Below, piece by piece: positions 34,451-45,842 of a stretch of 64,000 nucleotides of DNA. The stretch is from Taudactylus pleione. Taxonomy: Eukaryota > Chordata > Amphibia > Anura > Myobatrachidae. Every line of letters begins with the position of its first letter. Within the stretch, counting starts at the first letter, position 1. The notes beneath the pieces are model-generated. The model saw only the letters and a list, made by a program, of their open reading frames with translations. It was not told the DNA's origin and searched no databases. The position numbers and the translations under genes were made by a program. The stretch is from assembly GCA_031769625.1 (NCBI GenBank), contig JAUIMM010000115.1, positions 20,352,501 through 20,416,500 of the forward strand, written 5' to 3'.

Positions 34451-35681
34451 TCATTTGATGGCCAAAAGCTCACGATACCCAACGTCGTATTTCTTCTCGG
34501 CTGAGGCAAACTTTTGAGAGAAAAAGGTGCAGGGATGTAGTTTGCCATTCTCTGGGTCCCACTGTGATAGAATAGCGCCCACGCCAATTTCAGAGGCATC
34601 TACCTCGACAATGAACGGGAGATCTGGATTGGCATGTCGGAGGATGGGAGCGGACATAAAGGCAGTTTTTAAGGAGTTGAAGGCTTGAAGAGCTTTGGTC
34701 GACCAGTTTGTCACATCTGCTCCTTTCTTGGTAAGCTCTACGATAGGTGCGACTATGGACGAGAAAGATTTAATAAATCTTCTGCAGGAGTTGGCAAAGC
34801 CAAGGAAGCGTTGAACTGGTTTTAGATTGGTTGGCTGAACCCAATCTATGATGGCCTTGACTTTGCCTGAGTCCATCGAAAATCCTTGAGATGAAATAAT
34901 GTATCCCAAAAATGATACCTCTTGGACTTCGAACTCACATTTTTCTGGTTTCGCATACAGATTATTCTCCATGAGTTTTAATAGCATCTGCCTCACGTGC
35001 TTACTATGTTCTTCCAGGGAGTTGGAGTAAATCAGGATGTCGTCGAGGTAGACTACTGCAAATACCCCGAGATATTCTCTCAACACATCGTTGATAAAGT
35101 CCTGGAAAATGGCTGGGGCCTTCTCTGACGCGAACCAGATTATACGCCCCTCTGAGATAAAAATGGTGAAATTGAGGCCTCCCAGAGCTGATCAAACAAG
35201 ACAGAAATCAGTATGAATTCTTCACCGTGATATTGTTTAGATCTCGGAAGTCTATGCATGGTCGGAGGGAACCATCTTTTTTCTGCACAAAAAAGAAGCC
35301 CGCTCTGACCGGCAATTTGGAATGTTGAATGAAGCCTTTCTCCAAGGCCTCCTGGATATATCCCTCCATCACTTTGCTCTCCGGAAGAGACAGTTCATAA
35401 AGTCTACCAGTGGGAAGCCTTGCTCCGGGCAGAAGGTCAATAGAGCAGTCATAGGAGCGATGAGGTGGCAGGATATCCGCTTTCTTCTTAGAAAAAGCTT
35501 CTGCCAAATCTCGATAAGGAGCCGGAATCTTGGAGGCCAATTCAGGCTGGACGGCAGCAACCACACAAACAGGGCATGTGATGCAGATAGAAGAACAGAA
35601 ATCACTCCACTGAAGAATTTCTCTAGTTTGCAAATGAATGACGGGGTTATGTCTTCTGAGCCAAGGAAGACCCAACACCAA
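34451..35681 (-). pseudogene. gypsy reverse transcriptase and RNase H start
   Basis: Block 35208-35681 includes the linker from protease, then [20 protein letters not shown], the RT fingers. After a frame change near 35100-35200 the block 34451-35086 carries FAVVYLDDILIYS with YLDD at 35039-35050, then LGYIISSQG and the thumb and connection region, and FIVEVDASEIGVGAILSQ, the first acidic residue of the Ty3/gypsy RNase H. Motif A and B lie in the damaged interval between the blocks and are not intact. Confidence 0.88.
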
Positions 35682-35816
35682 TGGAGCCAGTGACAGTGAA
35701 GCAACAAGAACGTGATCTCCTCGGAATGTAGAGCCCCGATGGATAACTGGATAGGAGATGTCTGAGAGATGACAACTCTGGAACGTTCCTCTCCATTAAG
35801 TCCAACTACAGAGAGG

Positions 35817-36173
35817 TCATATAAGAGGTTTGGATGCCAGGCCCAATGATTTGAAGAAGGAGATGTCTATAAAATGTCCTGCCACTCCGCTATCCAAGAA
35901 TGCTGGAACAGAAACTGGACCGCCACTACCTTGAATAACGGTGTAGATTAGGACTGAATTTGCGGGAGAGACAGATGCTAGGCCTAGTTGTAGCTCTCCT
36001 AAGACACCTAGACCTTGCCTTTTCCAGATTTGACAGGACAATTCAAGACTGAATGGTCTTTCCCTCCACAATATAAGCAGAGGCCCTGGGAGCATCTTCT
36101 TCATTTCTCCTCGGCCGAGAGCCAAAAGGCACCCAATTGCATAGGTTCTCCAGGATCCGAAGGAGTTACCCAA
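35817..36173 (-). pseudogene. gypsy aspartic protease
   Basis: FLDSGVAGHFID carries the DSG active-site motif, with valine where alanine is usual in DSGA. It follows directly after the gag zinc knuckle, as in other gypsy elements. The block ends soon after, before the RT start near 35681. Confidence 0.7.
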
Positions 36174-36859
36174 GCTGGAGACCGAGGAACAGATGTAGGA
36201 AGCTTCTTCTCCCTTCTACATTCCCGGATGCGGCGATCAATGTGAATGACCAGCTGCATGAGGTCATCCATTGTCTACGGAACCGTATGTTGGACAAGGA
36301 CATCCTTTACCTGATCAAGACCAAGGTGGAATTGACTTTTTAGTGCAGGTTCATTCCAGCCAGAGTCATTGGCCCACCTACGGAATTCCATGCAGTAATC
36401 CTCAGCAGCTCCTTGATCTTGTGACAGAGATCGGCATTTGGCCTCAGCTAATGCTGCCTTGTCTGGATCATCGTAGAGAAGGCCTAGGGCATGAAAGAAA
36501 GCATCCACCGTCTGGAGAGCAGTATGAGCTGGAGGTAGACCAAAAGCCCAGGTCTGAGGGTCACCTTGAAGCAATGAGATAATAATACCGACTTGTTGAG
36601 TCTCTGATCCAGAGGAAGCAGACCGAAGCCTGAAGTACAACTTGCAGCTTTCTCGGAAGTTGAGAAAATCTTTACAATTGCCAGAAAAATTATCCGGCAA
36701 ATTGAGTTTAGGTTCAGGGAGCCGAGCTGAGGCTGAAACTGATGGGTGAACTGCCCGTGTCTCTTCTACCCAGAGAAAAAGTTCCTGGACCTTTTGTGTT
36801 AGGACCTGTATGTGGGCAGCGAGAACTTGAGCTGGGTTCTGACCTGGCTCCATGATCAC
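36030..36859 (-). pseudogene. gypsy gag with zinc knuckle
   Basis: The main block (36275-36859) encodes 194 residues with the retrotransposon capsid pattern LPDNFSGNCKDFLNFRESC and LLQGDPQTWAFGL, then a conserved FHLGL ending. Downstream, in another frame near 36036-36084, CLYCGGKDHSVLNC is a CCHC zinc knuckle (C-x2-C-x4-H-x4-C). A frame break separates the two. Gag would package the element's RNA in cytoplasmic particles. Confidence 0.82.
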
Positions 36860-37267
36860 AATCTGTGGCTCTACAAATTTTAATGGCCGATGATAATGTT
36901 ATGATTCCTGGAAGGAATCGATGGTATAATGTAGAGCCAACTGATGACAGCCTTGAGGGCTGGAATGTATAGTACTAGTCATGGCCAGGGGTTAAGGTTT
37001 TGGTTGCAGCCGTTGGGCTGTTGATGCTGCTTTGGGGCTGGTTTGTTTTGAGTAGTTGTGCCAAGGGCAAAAGGTGTGATGCAGCCTGTGGGCTGTAGGA
37101 GCAGCCTTGATGGTGGGTTATGGCCTTTATAGTCGTGGCCAATGAACTAATGGTGTGAAGCAGCCTTTGGGCTGTTGCAGCAGCCTTGAGGGCTGATAGT
37201 GACCTAGGGCATCTGGACCATTGCAGCCTTTGGGCTGATGAGACTCAGGTGAGGTATGCAACAATAA
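36860..37267 (-). repeat. gypsy 5' leader with short hairpin-forming repeats
   Basis: Between LTR and gag the motif CAGCC, three to four bases, GGCTG occurs near 36950, 37006, 37086, 37163, 37182 and 37222, with a partial copy at 37110. Each can fold into a small stem-loop. A coding role is unlikely. Confidence 0.65.
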
Positions 37268-37886
37268 CGTGGGGCTGCTACCAGTGCCACCAAGATGACA
37301 CTGGCGACAGTGTGCTTAATAGCGCACCTGGAATGCAGAGTAGCTACCAGTGCCGCCGGGATGATATTGGTGATGGTGTGCGATGGTGCGCACCTGGAAC
37401 GCTAAACTGCGACTGGTGCTGTCGTGTTGACACAAGCCACTGGATGGTGACAGATGCTTCTGGGGCAGGTAGCGCTCCGTGCTGCCCAGATGGTACAAGC
37501 AGCATGTGTGGACGAGATGCAGGTGAAGCCGCCTGGATGGAATAAACCGCACACACGAAACACAGCTAGATTGACTCAGGAACTCGACTGACATGCAGGA
37601 GACAGGAACCGGAAGTACGAAAACTTCTATCACCGGCATGGAATGAAGGACTGGCTGCAACTTAACAGACCCGGGCCCAATCAAAGCAAGCCCTGCTAAT
37701 CTCCCTAATGACAGACTCCTGCACCTGGCCTGTGCACACAGACAAGAGAATCAATTAGTGGGCAGCTGACACTGCATAGAGACAGGCAGTAATTACTGAA
37801 CACATGAGATCAGCACACAGACAGACAGGAATAAATGCAGTGTCTCAATAGCAACTGAAATTACCTGCTAACCGCAGATCCTAACA
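37268..37886 (-). repeat. 5' LTR of the gypsy element
   Basis: Second LTR copy, same minus-strand start TGTTAGGATCTGC. It carries two tandem units of the GTGCCGCC type, one fewer than the copy at 32.5-33.1 kb. A 54-bp copy of pol-end sequence lies just outside it (37887-37940). Confidence 0.8.
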
Positions 37887-37940
37887 ATTAGTAGCCATAA
37901 GCAAAGTATTTTGGGCTCTTAAAAAGGTGTCAAATGTCCT

Positions 37941-38220
37941 TTTTGTTTTTTTGCATTTTTACTAATAGTGAAAAATAATAGGAAACAAGTGTTTTTCAGC
38001 AATTTAAAGAATGTGGATGATTTTAGGGTGCATAAAATGTCTATAGGGGGATTTTAGTGTCATTTTAAGCCACCTAGAGAACATTTACAAAAAACACTTT
38101 TAACTCCCATCTGCAAGACTAAAAACACCAGCCCCATTAACACAACACCCCTATATACCTGCCCCACATCATTTAACCCATTATTCTACTTTATGCAGAA
38201 TATCAACCCAAAAATAACAT
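37941..38220. other. Noncoding sequence, no recognised feature
   Basis: Short AT-rich spacer between the gypsy element and the hAT element. Confidence 0.4.
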
Positions 38221-38659
38221 GTCATTATTAGGGATGTGCTCCAGACATTTTTGCTGGATTTGGATTTGGCTATGATTTGTCGTCCAGATTTGGATTTGGA
38301 TTTGCCGTGACTGGATTTGGATTTTTTACAAAAATTTACAAAAAAAAGCTAAAATCACATAATTTGGGCTTTTTTTTGTTCCTAGAGTATTATTAACCTC
38401 AATAACATTAATTTCTAGTCATTTACAGTCAATTTAGACCACCTCACAATATTGTTTTCACCATTATTGGCCAAAGGTTGCAGTAAGCTGACTGGTCACT
38501 AAGCATCAGAGCAGCGGCACAGACCCAGCAGTTTAAGGCACATCTATGACATATTACCACACAGCAGTGGCAGAAATGAAAAGTAGAGCAAGATGGAATT
38601 GTCCTTGGGCTCTCCCACCCACCCAGTGGGATATGGGCAGCAGATTCACAGTACTTGTT

Positions 38660-38900
38660 TACACAGTAGGCTCGGCCCAAGGAATCACAGTGCTTGTATA
38701 CACAGAGGACTAACGCCCAAGGAGTCATGGTGCTTATACACACAGAGGGCTATTGCCCAAGGAGTCATGGTGCTTATACACACAGAGGGCTATTGCCCAA
38801 GGAGTCACAGTGCTTATACACAAAGAGGGCTATTGCCCAAGGAGTCATGGTGCTTATACACACAGAGGGCTATTGCCCAAGGAGTCATGGTGCTTGTATA
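38660..38900 (+). repeat. 40-bp tandem repeat
   Basis: About six units with the core CACAGAGGGCTATTGCCCAA and GGAGTCATGGTGCTTATACA alternate with few changes. The frames through it are repeat artefacts. Confidence 0.9.
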
Positions 38901-38904
38901 TTCT

Positions 38905-39400
38905 AGTGCCCCCTATGCAATGCCCCCAGTAGTAATGCCCTCATTAGTAGTGCCCCAAGTGGTAGTGACCCCAGTGGTAATGTCCTATTAGTAGTGCCTT
39001 CATTAGTAGTGCCCCCAGTAGTAATGCCCTCATTTGTAGTGCCCACAGTAGTAATGCCCTCATTTGTAGTGCCCCCAGTAGTATGCCCCCATTAGTAGTG
39101 CCCCTAGTAGTATGCCCCAATTAGCAGTGCCCCCAGTAGTATACCCCCATTAATAGTGCTCCCATTAGTAGTGCCCCCAGTATTAGTGCTCCTAGAAGTA
39201 TGCCCTCATTAGTAGTGCCCCTAGTAGTATGCCCCCATTAGTAGTGCCCCTCGTAGTATGCCCCATTAGTAGTGCCCCTAGTAATATGCCCCCATTAGTA
39301 GTGCCCCTAGTAGTATGCCCCCATTGGAAGTGTCCCTAGTAGTATGCCCTCAGTAGTATGCTCCAATTAGTACTGCCCCCAGTAGTTTGCCCCTAACACA
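38905..39400 (+). repeat. Degenerate minisatellite (AGTAGTGCCCC type)
   Basis: Units of about 15 and 29-30 bp such as AGTAGTGCCCCTAGTAGTAT repeat some thirty times with drift. It lies inside the hAT element. Confidence 0.85.
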
Positions 39401-39927
39401 AAAAAATACATTTAAAAAAACAAACACAATACTTACCTTGTGCCCTACTCCTGAGCCCGCTGCTGTCCGGTCCGACGCTCCTCGGGTCTATGGGAGAGAA
39501 ATCATGACGTCTCTCCCATCACCTGTAGTGGGGGAATATGGAAGGCGGAGATCATGAGTGAGCTCCAGCCGGCTCCCTCCGTGGACACAGCAGCCAACGA
39601 GAGTCTGTCTGACTCTCATTGGTTGCTATAATAAACACACAGCCACCGCTGGCGGCTGTGTGTTTGTTACTGTGTAGGGTAGACCACTCTCATTGCGGTC
39701 TGCCCTACACTTGGAGGGGAAACTGACATTCGGCCTCGCAGTGGGATCCGAGTCAGGCGGGGACACCCAAACAGCATTCGGGTGGACTCAGATCCCTGAT
39801 GTTCGGAGCAGTTTGGATTACACAGAATCTGAACTGCTCATCTCTAGTCATTATTGGAGAAATTATGCTATTTAACAACTTCTAAGTGCTTTATAATTAG
39901 GGGGTTTGACAGGGTCTGTGAACCAAG

Positions 39928-40735
39928 GGCCTGATTCAGAGGTGAATGCAACTTCGGACATAGTGGAACAGTTTTTTGCTACTGCGCATGCGCCAAAGCC
40001 ACACTGCCCTCTTGGGGTGATCAATTATAGACAGCAGACACAGTGAGGATTTATTCACAAAATGAGTGACAGGTAGTCAGCACCTGTCAGAATCCCAGCG
40101 CCGGCATCCCGTAGTTAAGTAGCGGGGATAGGGGGAGGGTTATGGGTTAGGGTTAGGGTTAAGCACTAGGAGGAGGGTTAGGCACTAAGGGGGGGAGGGT
40201 TAGGTTTAGGGCAGTGATGTGCGGTCAGGTGAGGCAGAGCCTTTAATGTCATACTTAGGAATACTCCAGAGTTTTGACTATAAAATTATAAGAAAAATGT
40301 AAAGAAAATATTATAAATATCTTCTTTGTAGTATTCTAATATTTTTTCTAGTCAAAACTGTGGAGTAAAAAGTGTATGGCAGGTGAGGCACTGCCTCCTG
40401 TCTACCTTTTCTACACATCCCTGATCAAAACTCACCACATTTCTAGCACTATATAATGCTGCACCTCTGTATAATGCCCACATTAACCCTCAGGTTTATA
40501 TATGTATCTGTAAATCTGACTCTGATACTAGCCAGTGCCTGCCCAGCCATTTACCTCACCGCACGTCACTGGTTTAGGGTACGGGGAGGGGGAGGTTTGG
40601 TTTAGGCACTAGGGGGAAGGTTAGAGTGAGGCACTGGGGAGGGAAGGTTAGGGTAGGGGGAGGGTTAGGATACCAACTGACAAGTCTCAGTACCCTAACC
40701 CTGATGGGATGCCGGCATTGGGTACCAACCCATTT
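39928..40735. mobile_element. DNA element with GTTAGGG-rich interior, split by a hAT
   Basis: From 39928 GGGCCTGATTCAG marks a fragment of the 48478-48787 MITE family. From about 40080, CAGAATCCCAGCGCCGGCATCCC is mirrored near 40700-40725 by GATGGGATGCCGGCATTGGG, which marks an inverted-repeat element of roughly 650 bp. Its interior is GGGTTAG- and GGGGAGGG-rich. It was split by the hAT at 40212-40571. Confidence 0.6.
40212..40571. mobile_element. hAT-type MITE, 360 bp (8-bp duplication)
   Basis: CAGTGATGTGCGGTCAGGTG at the left matches the complement of the right end CACCGCACGTCACTG. GTTTAGGG is duplicated at 40204-40211 and 40572-40579. The centre is a near palindrome around GAGTTTTGACTA. 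No coding capacity. Confidence 0.92.
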
Positions 40736-41617
40736 ACAATGCACAGAAAATGTGCACGCAGCTTTGTATTTTCACTAATGTATTTATAAGGTGCATCAAG
40801 GTGCATTCCTACTTTCTAGTGTTTGGAGATGTCTCTGCCAACTAGGGGTCTGAGTCGGACGCAGTCGCAGCCGTCCTCATCTTTGCAACTTTATGCTAAT
40901 GCTGCTACAAAGCTCTTCCCTGGTGTACATCCATGTCTGCAAATGTGCAAGGACTGAGACGCCCACTCTCAGCCAGTGGCATAACTATGGAGGTTGCAGG
41001 GGGTGCACTTGCTATGGGGCCCGGTGGCTTAGGGGGCCTTCCGGCCCAGCAAGGAACCCCCTGTACCATGGAGCCTTTTTTTTTTACACTGCTTAATAAA
41101 ACTCTGTAGTAATAGAGCAGGCAGCCGTGCCGGGGTGGGGGAGGGGAGGGTCACTAACAGATAGTGCTTTCACCCCCATCTCCCAACGTCAGGGGCAGGT
41201 GGGCCGAGGAGGGCTGAGATCCATGTGCCCCCCGGGCGACAGCATCACCTCCGCAGCAGCAAGATCAAAACTGCTGTCCACCAATCAGAAGAAGCTGAAA
41301 GAGACTGTGCTCTTTCATCAGGAAGTTCGGTAACACCCACCCTGTGACAGCGGCTGCAACTAAAAGGAAGAGGACAGAGGAGCCCGGCAGGCAGGTGAGA
41401 GTTCCAGTGGCCTGGGTGGAGTGACTGACTGTGGAGCCTGCGGGCATGTTAATAGCTGAGCCGGATGAGTGAGGAGCAGGGACGGGGCGTGTGTGGAGGA
41501 ATGCTCGCGTGGGAGGGGTTGGGAGTGTCTTTGACAGCTGTCACCGGGGAGAAGGAGAGGGAGATTACACCCTCCCTGCTGCTGCTCCCGAGCTTGGATG
41601 ACACTGTGAGCCCTGCA

Positions 41618-41976
41618 CAGGGGCGTATCTATAACGGGTGCAGGGTGTGCGGGGCACATGGGCCCCTGGGTGTAGGGGGGCCCCACACCGCATACCCTGC
41701 ACCCATAGTATTACTTACCTCTCTGGAGTCCCACATCGGCGCGGGGGTCCGGCGCTGTAAAAAACAATTGGAAAATGGCCGCCACTGACATTTTCCCGTC
41801 GTTTGCACATGCACAGTACATCCCAGTGACCTGCGTATTCTCTATAGACTCTGGGCACACTCTAGTGCCCAAAGTCTATAACTCACAGCTCAGTGCGCTG
41901 CCAGCCGTCGGGTAGTGAGGAGGGGACCCGTATGGGAAAGTGCACACGGGCCTCCTCCTCTCTAGAAACGCTCCTG
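41618..41976. mobile_element. hAT-type MITE nested in the larger hAT (8-bp duplication)
   Basis: CAGGGGCGTATCTATAAC at the left and the complement of AGAAACGCTCCTG at the right are terminal repeats. GCCCTGCA is duplicated at 41610-41617 and 41977-41984. At 359 bp it resembles the diverged unit at about 28066-28370. Confidence 0.9.
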
Positions 41977-42079
41977 GCCCTGCATGAAGCCAGCTCTATA
42001 TGTCACCACTAACTACTGCATGCAATGGGGCAACAAGATAAACATCTGAGGGGGATGATGTTACTCTGCAATCTAAATA

Positions 42080-42116
42080 ATTTATATATATACATATATA
42101 TATATATATAGCTATA

Positions 42117-42157
<41 letters not shown>

Positions 42158-42160
42158 ATG
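42080..42160. repeat. (AT)n microsatellite
   Basis: Alternating AT with brief interruptions at about 42080-42110 and 42121-42155. Confidence 0.85.
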
Positions 42161-42455
42161 TAGATAATATATCTACAAGCTCCACTGTAGAAGGAGACGC
42201 TGCAAGGAGCAAAACCTTTCCGGAATGTACTGGCTTTTACCCAATCCCTAAGAGAACATCAGGCTAAAAGTTGCCAGCCAGCTCCTGCCTGACGTGCCAT
42301 TGAAGAGCTACTGGGATGGTCTTGTGATAGGCAACACTAACCCCGCTTCTTGTGCAGCACTAGCCATACCCATACTGGTGGAGACCTGAGTTGGGGGGGG
42401 GTTAAAAATGTTGCTATGGGGCCCACAATGTTCTAGTTACCCCCCTACTCTCAGC

Positions 42456-42875
42456 ATCTACAGGCGCTGCATTTATCACCTGCATTACTGCATCTTTAGA
42501 TGCACCATTGGTTGCACAATCGAAACTTGCGCAAGTTTTATGGTACGGTATGTGAGAATGGCCTTATATGTGCGTGGCTGTGCATCTCTGCATGCAAACA
42601 CTTTTAGCAACATGCCTGAAACACTCCCATTAGATGCAACATCTCTGTGCGTCTCTTTAGCCACCCCCCTGTTACTTCTCAGTCACTGTCCAGGAACACC
42701 ATTTACATTACTGCTACCATGCATCTAAATTTGTTCTGCAGCTCTGTATGAAGAAATATATGAGCAGACTGAAAACATCGCTCCACTGTGTCCATCATCA
42801 TCTGCTGCATCCGACTCTTCCCATAGATGTGCACCTATATTAATGGTAAGGCAGATAGTCTGAAGAGATATCATC
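42456..42875. other. Noncoding sequence, no recognised feature
   Basis: The frame at 42408-42728 shows no domain. Nothing else recognised. Confidence 0.35.

Positions 42876-42974
<99 letters not shown>
42876..42974. repeat. (GATA)n microsatellite
   Basis: About 24 uninterrupted AGAT/GATA units. Confidence 0.98.
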
Positions 42975-43107
42975 GGGGTCTATTTATGATAGGGGTATAG
43001 TCAGGGGTGCCACAACATTTTTAGGTTGGGGGGCAAAGATATAGCACCCCTAAATTGCTGAATGTCGCCCCCTCATGAGTAGTTGGAGAAACCCGCCTCG
43101 CCACCTA

Positions 43108-43429
43108 CAGTGTTCTCCATAGAAAATGTTTCCAGCCGGGTGGCATCAAGAAGTAGCCGGGTGGGGGCCTTAATAAATAGCAATAATGAAATGTTTTAAA
43201 CCCTGACCTTATGATTTAAACTTGAAATAACATTTTATATATTAATTCTCCTCTTCTTATTAGAGGCACTAGTTGCAGCTTTTTCATAATCAGACAAAGT
43301 CTGTGGGATCTGGACCTTTTTATACAGCTCCCAGATACTGTCCACACTCACAGGCTCCCAAAGTGGCAGGTGGTAGGCTGTTACTTGCCGGGTGGTACAC
43401 CCACAAAAAACAGCCTGGGGAGAACACTG
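43108..43429. mobile_element. hAT-like MITE
   Basis: CAGTGTTCTCCATAG at the left pairs with the complement of the right end GGGGAGAACACTG, and inner stretches with GGGTGG also mirror. The 8-bp duplication is not clear (flanks ACCTA and ACCTACC), so the edges are less sure than for the other hATs. Confidence 0.6.
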
Positions 43430-44544
43430 ACCTACCTGATGACATTATTATCAGACACTAGACTGGTCACAACATAGAAGAGGAAAACATGCTCACATTT
43501 CACCTTATAATGACCAAAAACAAACAACAACAAAAATGTTCTAATAAAAAATAATAATAGTTGCGGGAGGCTCACGAATTTTTGGGTAGCCCCCCGCACT
43601 CTCAGAAAAGTGTCCAGATTTCCCACATCTCACCCAGTGAAATTGGCAGGATGGGGAGATACTTGCAGTGAATTACAGCTCTGTATGAAGGGAGCGGGGC
43701 TAAATTATGCAAAAATTGATAATTTAGCCCCAAGCCTTCTTGCAGTCCCGCTGTTTGCGGCAGTACTGTTTGGCTTCAAAATTGCCTACAAAACCAGGTA
43801 CTGCCAGGGCAATGGCAAACTCCAGGAAGAAACTGGAGAGAAGCCTATAGCTGCAGTCTTTTACCACTAGAGGGGATTGTACCATACACCATGAGGTTGC
43901 CTCAATAGCAGCTAGTTCTTTCAGAGACATAAACTCCATAACACATGAATATTGGAACACCACCAAGGGACTAATACAGAGTGGGACTTACATCTGATTG
44001 CGTAGAAACCTGAGTTCAGTGAGGGCATGCTCACACAAGTGCGACAGATGCAGAAGTGAAGGGGCCGGTAAGTTGGCGTATCTGTTGCGTGTGCCTGAGT
44101 ACTGGTGCAAACATAGCTACCAGCACCAACCTCATAATCTAGCTTGTAACACCAAATTGGGGAGAAAAACATATTCGTGTTCACGATTTGGTTGCCTACT
44201 GAAATTCTTGCATCAATCCTCTTTTTTTTCCTGTTTGAAAGAGGGGAACCGGAAATCTTGTATGCAGGAAGTGACATCAGCAGCGGCAATCTCTGGCCAC
44301 TCACAGCTATAACAACTGTGAGAAGACGCAAGCAGCAAACCATCGCTGCACTAAACCAGTGTCACCAGAGGACAAGATACAGGGAGAGTAGGGCAGCATG
44401 GACCCTTTTCCTCGTAAACATTAGGCACTGGTAGTTTAAGCTTGGAAGACTTCTGGCACCATCCGGCCACCACAAACAAATCCCAAAGGGCTATAAACAT
44501 CTATTTTTTATCATAATTATTCCTATTTACTTTATCATGTTTAT
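43430..44544. other. Noncoding sequence with a short hairpin
   Basis: No gene is supported. GGGGCTAAATTAT at 43696-43708 and its exact complement at 43719-43731 make a 13-bp stem with a 10-base loop. Frames at 43610-44434 have no domain. Confidence 0.4.
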
Positions 44545-44985
44545 GTTGTTATACATGGGATGCAGTCAGGAAGCCGACGGTCGAAATGCCGACCACCGGC
44601 TTCCCGACTGTCAAATCCCGGCAAGGTACTAATGACAGGCATCAAAACCCTGATGCCTGTCATTAGACCTACGCCGGGAGCCCGACGCCCAGCATACCGA
44701 ACAAAGGTAAGCCTGGCACTGGGCACGGACAGCCACATGGGGGAGGGTTAGGTTTTAGGGCTCTGGGGAGGGGACTTAGGGTTAGGCACCCCCCCAGGAG
44801 GGTTAGGTTTAGGCTAGGGGAAGGGGGGTTAGGGTTAGGCACCCCCCGGGAGACTTAGGTTTAGGCTTCGGGGTGGGGGGGTTAGGTTTAAGCACTTAGA
44901 GGGGGTTAGGGTTAGGCACTAGGGAGGGAGGTTAGGGTTAGGCACCCCTAAAGGAGGGTTAGGGGGGGAAGTAGGGTTAGTAAAT
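44545..44985. mobile_element. DNA element with perfect hairpin and GGGTTAG-rich tail
   Basis: The start is rich in short inverted repeats (GACGGTCGAAATGCCGACC type). CTAATGACAGGCATCA at 44629-44644 pairs exactly with TGATGCCTGTCATTAG at 44651-44666. From about 44745 to 44975 the sequence is a drifting repeat of GGGTTAGG and GGGAGGG blocks like that at 40.1-40.7 kb, so both belong to one family. Confidence 0.55.
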
Positions 44986-45797
44986 ACTTAGGAAAGATTC
45001 CTGGACTGCACACCCTGAATATATATAATGGGAGGTGCTACCCGTGTGAGACTTTTATTGTAGGCACAGAAACAAACAGATCACAGGTGCACAACTCCAA
45101 ATTACTAATTATATATAAATATATTTGCAATCAAATTTTGAAATCAATAGAGGTTTTTAGCACAATCATGGCCAAGGTTATGGGCCTACCCACCATATCC
45201 AGGTAACCTCTGTCGGGTAGGTCCCTAACATACTAAGGTTCAAATCCAGAGCACAGGACACCCCCAAACTAGCCCAGCTGAGCCGCCCCAGGGCACCACC
45301 ATAATAGGAAAAGTGAAGTGTAAAAGAGATAGTTAAGAGCAGCCACTGCTGCATATAAAGAATGAAGATAAAAATGTGAAGTACATGTATTATAAACAAA
45401 GTGAAGTGTCAAAATGTGTTATAAAAGAAAAATGTGTTATAATGCGGTGCCCTGAAACAGATAAACCAAAGCAATCCAGGGGGACCTACGCCCCAAAAAT
45501 TAATCAAAGTTGCACTACAGTATATAACTTGTAGGACTTACCTAGAATTGTGCCTAATACTAGAGTGCATATACATTACCAGACTCCATGCTTTCAAACC
45601 AATAAGGAAGGGTGCTAATCCAGACTGGGGGCGTCTCCTTTCCCTCAGATGTGCAATAAAGCACATTAAATGGAGTATATATGAAATATTCCTGGACTGC
45701 ACACCCTGATCATATATAATGGGAGGTGCTACCTGTGTGAGAGTTTTATTGTAGGCACAGAAACAAACAGATCACAGGTGCACAACTCCAAATTACT

Positions 45798-45842
<45 letters not shown>

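Larger units (their letters stand above)
32546..37940 (-). mobile_element. Ty3/gypsy LTR retrotransposon, minus strand, inactive
   Basis: Two LTR copies in direct orientation (about 32546-33142 and 37268-37886) flank gag, protease, RT, RNase H and integrase read on the minus strand in the Ty3/gypsy order. The coding region is about 3.7 kb and carries several stops and frame changes. A chromodomain expected after integrase is missing, and a 54-bp segment outside the 5' LTR duplicates sequence from the end of pol. No target duplication was identified. Confidence 0.9.
38229..39846. mobile_element. hAT-type non-autonomous transposon (8-bp duplication)
   Basis: Left end TAGGGATGTGC and the complement of the right end (TAGAGATGAGC) are terminal inverted repeats. 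GTCATTAT is duplicated on both sides (38221-38228 and 39847-39854), the 8-bp duplication of hAT elements. The 1618-bp interior holds a 40-bp tandem repeat (about 38660-38900), a degenerate minisatellite built on AGTAGTGCCCC (about 38905-39400) and GC-rich sequence with no transposase. Confidence 0.9.
40974..42447. mobile_element. hAT-type non-autonomous transposon (8-bp duplication)
   Basis: The left end CAGTGGCATAACTA and the complement of the right end (TAGGGGGGTAACTA) are imperfect inverted repeats, and CTCTCAGC is duplicated at 40966-40973 and 42448-42455. The element is about 1474 bp and contains the separate hAT at 41618-41976 and AT microsatellites near 42080-42160. The frames inside are GC-rich chance frames. 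Confidence 0.85.

Noticed and set aside
40130..40200. True interstitial telomere repeat
   Set aside because: The repeats are degenerate, mixed with GGGAGGG blocks, and lie inside an inverted-repeat element with a relative at 44.5-45.0 kb.
45160..45260. tRNA-derived SINE head: GGTTCAAATCC looks like a B box
   Set aside because: A possible A box (TGGCCAAGG) is about 65 bases away, too far for a tRNA head, and no tRNA-like fold was seen.
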